A stretch of DNA of 64,000 bases from Methylobacterium organophilum (GTDB taxonomy: Bacteria > Pseudomonadota > Alphaproteobacteria > Rhizobiales > Beijerinckiaceae): assembly GCF_022179465.1 (NCBI RefSeq), contig NZ_BPQV01000008.1:124001-188000 (forward strand). The letters run 5' to 3'. The notes below the pieces were generated by a model that saw only the letters and a list, made by a program, of their open reading frames with translations, was not told where the DNA came from and searched no databases. This document shows positions 59,186 to 64,000 of the stretch, piece by piece (position 1 is the first letter of the stretch; each line of letters begins with the position of its first letter). A program made the translations under genes and the position numbers.

Positions 59186-59213
59186 TGGATGGGTCGCGGA
59201 TCCGCGAAATCCA
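59186..59213. promoter_or_regulatory. Interrupted palindrome upstream of the glycosyltransferase gene
   Basis: TCGCGGATCCGCGA (59194-59207) is a perfect 14-base palindrome, flanked by TGGAT and ATCCA outer arms. It lies 116 bases before the glycosyltransferase start and 37 after the rmlA stop. It may be a protein-binding site or an RNA hairpin separating the two genes; there is no T-run. Confidence 0.45.
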
Positions 59214-59250
59214 TTTGTCGAGCCGGCTGACTTTCGCGGACCAGCTCTTC

Positions 59251-60141
59251 TCAGACCAGGCTGTCCGCCGCCGCACCGTCCCGCGCCAGCCGCAGCAGGT
59301 TCTGGCCGTAATGCGTCTTGGCGAAGAGTTCGCCCCGGGCGATGAGCTGCTGCCGGTCGATGAAGCCGCGCAGATAGGCGATCTCCTCGAGGCAGGCCAC
59401 CTGAAGCCCCTGGCGGTGCTGAAGCGTCCGCACGAACTCCGCCGCCTCCAGCAGATTGTCGTGCGTGCCCGTGTCGAGCCAGGCGAAGCCGCGGGCCATG
59501 CGCTCGACATGCAGCTGGCCGCGCTCGAGATAGGCCTGGTTCACGCTGGTGATCTCCAGCTCGCCACGATCGGAGGGTTTGACCGCCGCGGCGATGTCGA
59601 GCACCTGATTGTCGTAGAAATACAGGCCGGTGACGGCCCAGGGGCTCTCGGGCGTCTTCGGCTTCTCGACGAGGCGCAGCGGCTTGCCGTCCTTGTCCAG
59701 GGTCACGACGCCATAGGCCTCGGGATGGTCCACGTGATAGGCGAAGACCGTGGCGCCGCTCGTGCGGGCGCGGGCGCGCTGCAGCATCGCGGTCATGCCG
59801 TTGCCGAAGAACAGGTTGTCGCCGAGCACCAGGGCGACGTCGTCGGTCCCGACGAAGTCGCGCCCGATCAGGAAGGCCTGGGCCAAGCCCTCGGGCCGCG
59901 GCTGCACCGCGTAGGTGAAGTTCAGGCCGAACTGCTCGCCGCTGCCGAGAAGGCGCTGATAATTGCCGAGATGCTCGGGGGAGGAGATGATCAGGATCTC
60001 GCGGATGCCGGCGAGCATCAGCACCGAGATCGGATAGTAGATCATCGGCTTGTCGTAGACCGGCAGCAGCTGCTTGTTGATGGCGAGCGTGGCCGGGTGC
60101 AGCCGCGTGCCGGAGCCGCCGGCCAGGACGATACCCTTCAT
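59251..60141 (-). CDS. rfbA: Glucose-1-phosphate thymidylyltransferase RmlA
   Basis: First enzyme of dTDP-L-rhamnose synthesis, making dTDP-glucose. The 296 residues start [20 protein letters not shown] (nucleotidyltransferase signature), then [53 protein letters not shown] and [29 protein letters not shown] precedes the ATG at 60141. Fourth of the rmlC-rmlB-rmlD-rmlA run. Confidence 0.97.
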   Translation of the reverse strand: MKGIVLAGGSGTRLHPATLAINKQLLPVYDKPMIYYPISVLMLAGIREILIISSPEHLGNYQRLLGSGEQFGLNFTYAVQPRPEGLAQAFLIGRDFVGTDDVALVLGDNLFFGNGMTAMLQRARARTSGATVFAYHVDHPEAYGVVTLDKDGKPLRLVEKPKTPESPWAVTGLYFYDNQVLDIAAAVKPSDRGELEITSVNQAYLERGQLHVERMARGFAWLDTGTHDNLLEAAEFVRTLQHRQGLQVACLEEIAYLRGFIDRQQLIARGELFAKTHYGQNLLRLARDGAAADSLV

Positions 60142-60164
60142 ACGTGGTGGCTCCTTGAAGCGGG

Positions 60165-61049
60165 TCAGCGGGCCGGCCCCACGAGCCGGTCGAGAATGTC
60201 GTCGAGGGCGCTCTGCCAGGGCCGCGGCTGGATGCCGTAGGCCTCGGTCAGGCTCGCCGTCGAGAGCTGCGAATTGGCGGGACGCCGGGCGGGTGTCGGA
60301 TAGGCGCTGGTCGGGATCCCCTCGACGGGGATAGACCGGCCGCCCCGCCGGGCGCTGCCCGCGACGATGGCCTGGGCGAAGCCGTGCCAAGTGGTCACGC
60401 CGTCGTTGACGCAGTGGAAGGTGCCGGTCGGCGCCTGCGGGTCCCGGGCGAGGCGCAGGGCGATGGTGGCGAGCGCCGCGGCGAGATCGGCCGCGGAGGT
60501 CGGGCAGCCATGCTGGTCGGCGACCACGGTGAGCGTGTCGCGCTCGCCGGCGAGCCGCAGCATCGTCTTGACGAAGTTGCCGCGATGCGGGCTCACCACC
60601 CAGGCCGTGCGCACGATGGCGTGGCGCGGATGGGCGCTGCGCACCGCCATCTCGCCCGCGGCCTTGCTGGCACCGTAGACGCTGCGCGGGCCGATCGGCG
60701 CGTCCGGGGCATAGGCCCCCTCCCCCGCTCCGTCGAAGACGTAGTCGGTCGAGACATGGACCAGGGGGATGCCGGCCCGGGCCGTCGCCGCCGCCAGATA
60801 GGCCGGAGCCAGGGCGTTGAGGCGCCAGGCCGCCCCGACCTCGCTCTCGGCCTTGTCGACCGCCGTGTAGGCCGCTGTGTTGATCACCGCCGCCCAGGGC
60901 CGCTCGGCCACGGTCGCCGCGACCGCCGCCTCGTCGGTGATGTCGAGGCTGGCCCGGTCCGGGGCCGAGAGGCGCACGCCCTCCGGCCAGGGAAAGGCCT
61001 GGAGTTCGGTGCCGACTTGGCCCGCACCGCCGAGGATCAGGATCTCCAT
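60165..61049 (-). CDS. rfbD: dTDP-4-dehydrorhamnose reductase RmlD
   Basis: NAD(P)H-dependent last step to dTDP-L-rhamnose. The 294-residue short-chain dehydrogenase has [41 protein letters not shown], the catalytic [11 protein letters not shown] and [28 protein letters not shown], with RPANSQLST near the end. Start is the ATG at 61049, ten bases after rmlB. Confidence 0.96.
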   Translation of the reverse strand: MEILILGGAGQVGTELQAFPWPEGVRLSAPDRASLDITDEAAVAATVAERPWAAVINTAAYTAVDKAESEVGAAWRLNALAPAYLAAATARAGIPLVHVSTDYVFDGAGEGAYAPDAPIGPRSVYGASKAAGEMAVRSAHPRHAIVRTAWVVSPHRGNFVKTMLRLAGERDTLTVVADQHGCPTSAADLAAALATIALRLARDPQAPTGTFHCVNDGVTTWHGFAQAIVAGSARRGGRSIPVEGIPTSAYPTPARRPANSQLSTASLTEAYGIQPRPWQSALDDILDRLVGPAR

Positions 61050-61059
61050 GGGCGTCGCG

Positions 61060-62124
61060 TCAGGCGCTCTTGCGGGCCGGGGCGAGGCCGAGGCGCTCGC
61101 CGGAATAGCGGCCCTCGCGGATCGGGCGCCACCAATCCTCGTTGTCGAGGTACCATTGCACCGTGTCGACCAGCGCCTCCTCGAACACCTTCGTGGGCGC
61201 CCAGCCGACCTCGGCCTCGGCCTTGGAGGGGTCGATCGCGTAGCGCCGGTCATGGCCCGGGCGGTCGGCGACGAAGGCGATCAGGCGCTCGTGCGGCCCG
61301 TGCTCGGGGCGCAGCCGGTCGAAGGCCGCGCAGAGCGCCTTCACCACGGCGAGGTTGTTGCGCACCGAACGGCCGCCGAGCAGGTAGGTCGCGCCGAGCC
61401 GGCCGCGCTCGAGCACCGCGACGAGGCCGCGGGCGTGATCCTCGACATGGATCCAGTCGCGCTCGTTCAGGCCGTCGCCGTAGACCGGCAGGCTCTTGCC
61501 CTCCAGGGCGTTGAGGATCATCAGCGGGATCAGCTTCTCGGGGAAGTGGCGCGGCCCGTAATTGTTGGAGCAGTTCGTCACCAGCACCGGCAGGCCGTAG
61601 GTCTCGTGCCAGGCCCGCGCGAGATGGTCCGAAGCCGCCTTCGAAGCCGAGTAGGGGGAGCGCGGGTCGTAACGGCTGTCCTCCGTGAAGAAGCCCCCAG
61701 GCGGCAGCGAGCCGTAGACCTCGTCCGTCGACACATGAAGAAACCGGAAGGCCGCCTTCGCCTCGCCGGTCAGGCCCTCCCAGTAGGTGCGGGCGCCGTC
61801 GAGCATCACCTGGGTGCCGATCACGTTGGTGCGCACGAAGGCGCCCGGGTCGGTGATCGAGCGGTCGACATGGCTCTCGGCGGCCAGATGCATCACCGCG
61901 TCCGGCTTGAAGTCGGCATAGAGAGCATGGACGGTCGCCGGATCGCAGATGTCGCCCTCCACCAAACGGTGATGGGAGCTGCCCTCGAGCGGCTTCAGGG
62001 AGATCGGATTGGCCGCATAGGTCAGGGCGTCGAGGGTGGCGACCTCATGCCCGAGATCCTGCACCAGGTGCAGCACCAGAGCCGAGCCGATGAAGCCGCA
62101 ACCGCCTGTCACGATGATACGCAT
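61060..62124 (-). CDS. rfbB: dTDP-glucose 4,6-dehydratase RmlB
   Basis: Second step of dTDP-rhamnose synthesis. The 354 residues include IIVTGGCGFIGSALVLHLVQ (NAD fold), MHLAAESHVDRSI, LHVSTDEVYGSLPPGG, the catalytic SPYSASKAASDHL, NCSNNYGPRHFPEKLIPLMI and ERDWIHVEDHARGLVAVLE. All active-site residues are in place. Confidence 0.97.
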   Translation of the reverse strand: MRIIVTGGCGFIGSALVLHLVQDLGHEVATLDALTYAANPISLKPLEGSSHHRLVEGDICDPATVHALYADFKPDAVMHLAAESHVDRSITDPGAFVRTNVIGTQVMLDGARTYWEGLTGEAKAAFRFLHVSTDEVYGSLPPGGFFTEDSRYDPRSPYSASKAASDHLARAWHETYGLPVLVTNCSNNYGPRHFPEKLIPLMILNALEGKSLPVYGDGLNERDWIHVEDHARGLVAVLERGRLGATYLLGGRSVRNNLAVVKALCAAFDRLRPEHGPHERLIAFVADRPGHDRRYAIDPSKAEAEVGWAPTKVFEEALVDTVQWYLDNEDWWRPIREGRYSGERLGLAPARKSA

Positions 62125-62186
62125 CGCTCTCTTTCCCCCCTGAAATCGCGCTGGCCCCGTCGCCGTACCGGCGGGCGATCACCGGC

Positions 62187-62738
62187 CTAGAACACGGTTC
62201 CGAGCGCGGCGAGCCGCGGCGCGACCTTGTCTTTGCCCGAGAGGATCGCCTCCGCTTCGGAGACCGGCCAGTCGATGCCGATCTCGGGATCGTTCCAGAA
62301 GAGATTCCGGTCGTTCTCGGGGCTGTAGTAAGCATCCACCTTATAGGCGACCATCGTGTTCGGCTCCAGGGTGCAGAAGCCGTGCGCGAAACCGGCTGGC
62401 ACGAAGAGCTGTTCGCCACTCTCCGCGTCGAGGCGCACCGCCACATAGCGGCCGAACGTCTCGGACTTGCTCCGGATGTCGACGACCACGTCGAGAATGC
62501 TGCCGGCCAAGACGCGGACCAGTTTGGCCTGGGCGGCGGGCGGCGTCTGGAAGTGCAGGCCCCTGACCGTGCCGCGCGGCGCGGAGAAGGACTGATTGTC
62601 CTGAACGAAGACGTTGTGAATGCCGGCCTCGGCGAGCTGATCGACCCTGAACGTCTCGGAGAACCAGCCGCGATCGTCACCGAAGCGCTTCGGGATGACC
62701 CGCTTCACCGCGGGAATCTCAGTCTCGATGACGCGCAA
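62187..62738 (-). CDS. rfbC: dTDP-4-dehydrorhamnose 3,5-epimerase RmlC
   Basis: Third step of the pathway. The 183-residue cupin protein has PKRFGDDRGWFSETFR, QDNQSFSAPRGTVRGLHFQ with catalytic His, VLAGSILDVVVDIR, PAGFAHGFCTLEPNT and the tyrosine in VDAYYSPENDRNLFWNDP. The predicted start is TTG at 62738 (then RVIETEIPAV); no ATG fits. First gene of the rml run, with the divergent DUF2147 gene beyond 62739. Confidence 0.95.
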   Translation of the reverse strand: MRVIETEIPAVKRVIPKRFGDDRGWFSETFRVDQLAEAGIHNVFVQDNQSFSAPRGTVRGLHFQTPPAAQAKLVRVLAGSILDVVVDIRSKSETFGRYVAVRLDAESGEQLFVPAGFAHGFCTLEPNTMVAYKVDAYYSPENDRNLFWNDPEIGIDWPVSEAEAILSGKDKVAPRLAALGTVF

Positions 62739-62970
62739 TAGATTGCTCTCTCGCTCAGCGTTGCCGCATCAGGCCGTGCCGGGCCGGCGATCCGCCCCCC
62801 GATGATGCACCGCACCCACTGCCCTTGATCGCCCCAAAGCGGGCGAAGTCAAGGCACAGCGGTTCCGGCACGCGGCCGGCCCAGCCTTGCGGGCCGGAAG
62901 CTCGGCGGTCTATCCGGTGGCGAGCCGGCGACCACGTTTCAACAAGGCCGGCCTCGAGGGAGGATGCACC

Positions 62971-63405
62971 ATGGCCCGCCGCGCCGGAACCGTCGGCCTT
63001 GTCCGTTCCACCGCCGTCGCCCTCTGCCTCGGCCTCTCGGCGGGATCCGCCCTCGCGCAGAAGGCAGCGGATCCCAGCGGCCTCTGGCTCACCGAGACCA
63101 AGGGCTCGCGGGTGAAGATCGCCCCCTGCGGCGCGGGCTATTGCGGCACGCTGGCCAGCATCGGCGGCGGCGAGCTCGACGTGAACAACCCGGATCCGGC
63201 GCTGCGCAGCCGCAAGCTCGTCGGCATCCAGATCCTCGACGCGCGCACCCCCGCCTCGGGCAGCTACGAGGGCAGCCTCTACAACCCGAAGGACGGGAAG
63301 ACCTATTCGGGCAGCCTCACACCCAAGGGACCCGACACCATCGAGGTGGCGGGCTGCGTGCTCGGCGTGCTCTGCAAGCGCCAGACCTGGACCCGGGTGC
63401 GGTAA
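62971..63405 (+). CDS. Exported DUF2147-like protein
   Basis: A 144-residue protein with a signal peptide (VRSTAVALCLGLSAGSALA), mature start QKAADPSGLWLTETKGSRVK, then IAPCGAGYCGTLAS, YEGSLYNPKDGKTYSGSLTP and VAGCVLGVLCKRQTWTRV. This is the pattern of the DUF2147 beta-barrel family, with four cysteines that can pair. GGGAGG precedes the ATG. Its role is unknown. Convergent with alaS. Confidence 0.88.
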   Translation: MARRAGTVGLVRSTAVALCLGLSAGSALAQKAADPSGLWLTETKGSRVKIAPCGAGYCGTLASIGGGELDVNNPDPALRSRKLVGIQILDARTPASGSYEGSLYNPKDGKTYSGSLTPKGPDTIEVAGCVLGVLCKRQTWTRVR

Positions 63406-63421
63406 GCCTCGGCCGGGGCGT

Positions 63422-64000
63422 TCAGGCCGCGGCCAGCGCCTCCGCGATGGCGTCGAGGGCCGCACTGGCCCCGGCGCCGTTGGGGCCGCCGGCCTGGGCC
63501 ATGTCGCGGCGCCCGCCGCCGCCCTTGCCACCGAGATGACCGGCGCCCGCGCGGACCAGTCCGACCGCGTCGTAGCGCTCCGTCAGATCCTCGGTGACGC
63601 CGACCACGAGGCCGGCCTTGCCGTCCGGCGCGACGCCGACGATGGCGACGATGCCGGAGCCGAGGCGGCTCTTGCCCTCGTCGGCGAGGCCCTTCAGGTC
63701 GCGCATCTCTACGCCCTCGACCACCCGGGCCATCAGCTTCACGCCGTTGACCTCGCGCGCGGCATCGCCCTCTCCGGCGCCGCCGCCCATGGCGAGCTTC
63801 TTGCGCGCATCCGCGAGTTCGCGCTCCAGTCGGCGCCGCTCCTCGATCAGGGCGGCGAGACGGTCCGAGACGTCGGCGACCGGGGCCTTGAGCTGGCCGG
63901 CGAGCGCGGCGAGCGCGCGGGATTCCTCCGCCCGGTGGCGGCGGGCGGCGTTGCCGGTCATCGCCTCGATGCGGCGCACACCGGCGCCCACGGCGCTCTC
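63422..64000 (-). CDS. alaS: Alanyl-tRNA synthetase, C-terminal part (5' end outside window)
   Basis: The 192 visible residues are the end of AlaRS: the tail of the editing domain ([16 protein letters not shown]), the coiled linker ([22 protein letters not shown]) and the DHHA1-type C-Ala domain ([40 protein letters not shown]). The catalytic and anticodon-independent recognition domains lie to the right of the window. Confidence 0.96.
   Translation of the reverse strand, partial: ESAVGAGVRRIEAMTGNAARRHRAEESRALAALAGQLKAPVADVSDRLAALIEERRRLERELADARKKLAMGGGAGEGDAAREVNGVKLMARVVEGVEMRDLKGLADEGKSRLGSGIVAIVGVAPDGKAGLVVGVTEDLTERYDAVGLVRAGAGHLGGKGGGGRRDMAQAGGPNGAGASAALDAIAEALAAA

Overview
The window is high-GC DNA from an alphaproteobacterium, most likely Hyphomicrobiales and probably a Methylobacterium or close relative. 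The evidence is the visibly GC-rich coding sequence, gene orders such as dnaG-rpoD, lptF-lptG-lptD-pdxA-rsmA and trxB-LysR, a pseudoazurin, a CarB with an internal insertion, and a TPP-riboswitch-controlled thiO-thiS-thiG-thiE operon. Species is not resolved. No insertion sequence, prophage, integrase or CRISPR array is visible; this looks like ordinary chromosome with a few accessory islands.

Layout. 1-10 kb: the start-codon half of a DctA dicarboxylate transporter, a CYTH-like protein with a Pro/Ala-rich tail, MsrB, a YihY/BrkB membrane protein, malonyl-CoA synthetase, a small exported protein, a secreted collagen-like protein, a BaiN/HI0933-type flavoprotein and a TerC protein with a folded 5' leader. 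10-17.7 kb: the most unusual block, a tightly overlapping six-gene operon reading leftward (carrier protein, acyl-CoA dehydrogenase, amino acid:[carrier protein] ligase, DUF1839, a GH2 glycosidase and a tandem alpha/beta-hydrolase) behind an AT-rich upstream region with a perfect operator-like palindrome. 17.8-24 kb: queuosine precursor genes (queE, queD, queC), a CYTH/triphosphate-tunnel protein, the thiamine operon with its riboswitch, and an exported retropepsin-like protein.

24-41 kb: class III adenylate cyclase, a DUF2798 protein, rpoD with a clear intrinsic terminator, dnaG with a degenerate zinc motif, a VOC protein, a GatB/YqeY protein, carA, a small membrane protein, pseudoazurin, carB, greA, an exported hypothetical, an ELM1-family protein and trxB. 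41-54.8 kb: LysR regulator, YARHG protein, MsrP, a FadD-type ligase, a membrane protein coupled to leucyl aminopeptidase, then lptF-lptG-lptD-pdxA-rsmA (no surA) and tRNA-Tyr with a textbook terminator. 54.9-64 kb: a very large two-domain glycosyltransferase downstream of the complete dTDP-L-rhamnose set (rmlC-rmlB-rmlD-rmlA), a DUF2147 protein and the C-terminal part of alaS.

The carrier-protein operon is the best candidate for an incompletely described system. It has the parts to load an amino acid onto a phosphopantetheine carrier, oxidise it, and hydrolyse or transfer a product, possibly a glycosylated one. Product and purpose are not deducible from sequence alone.
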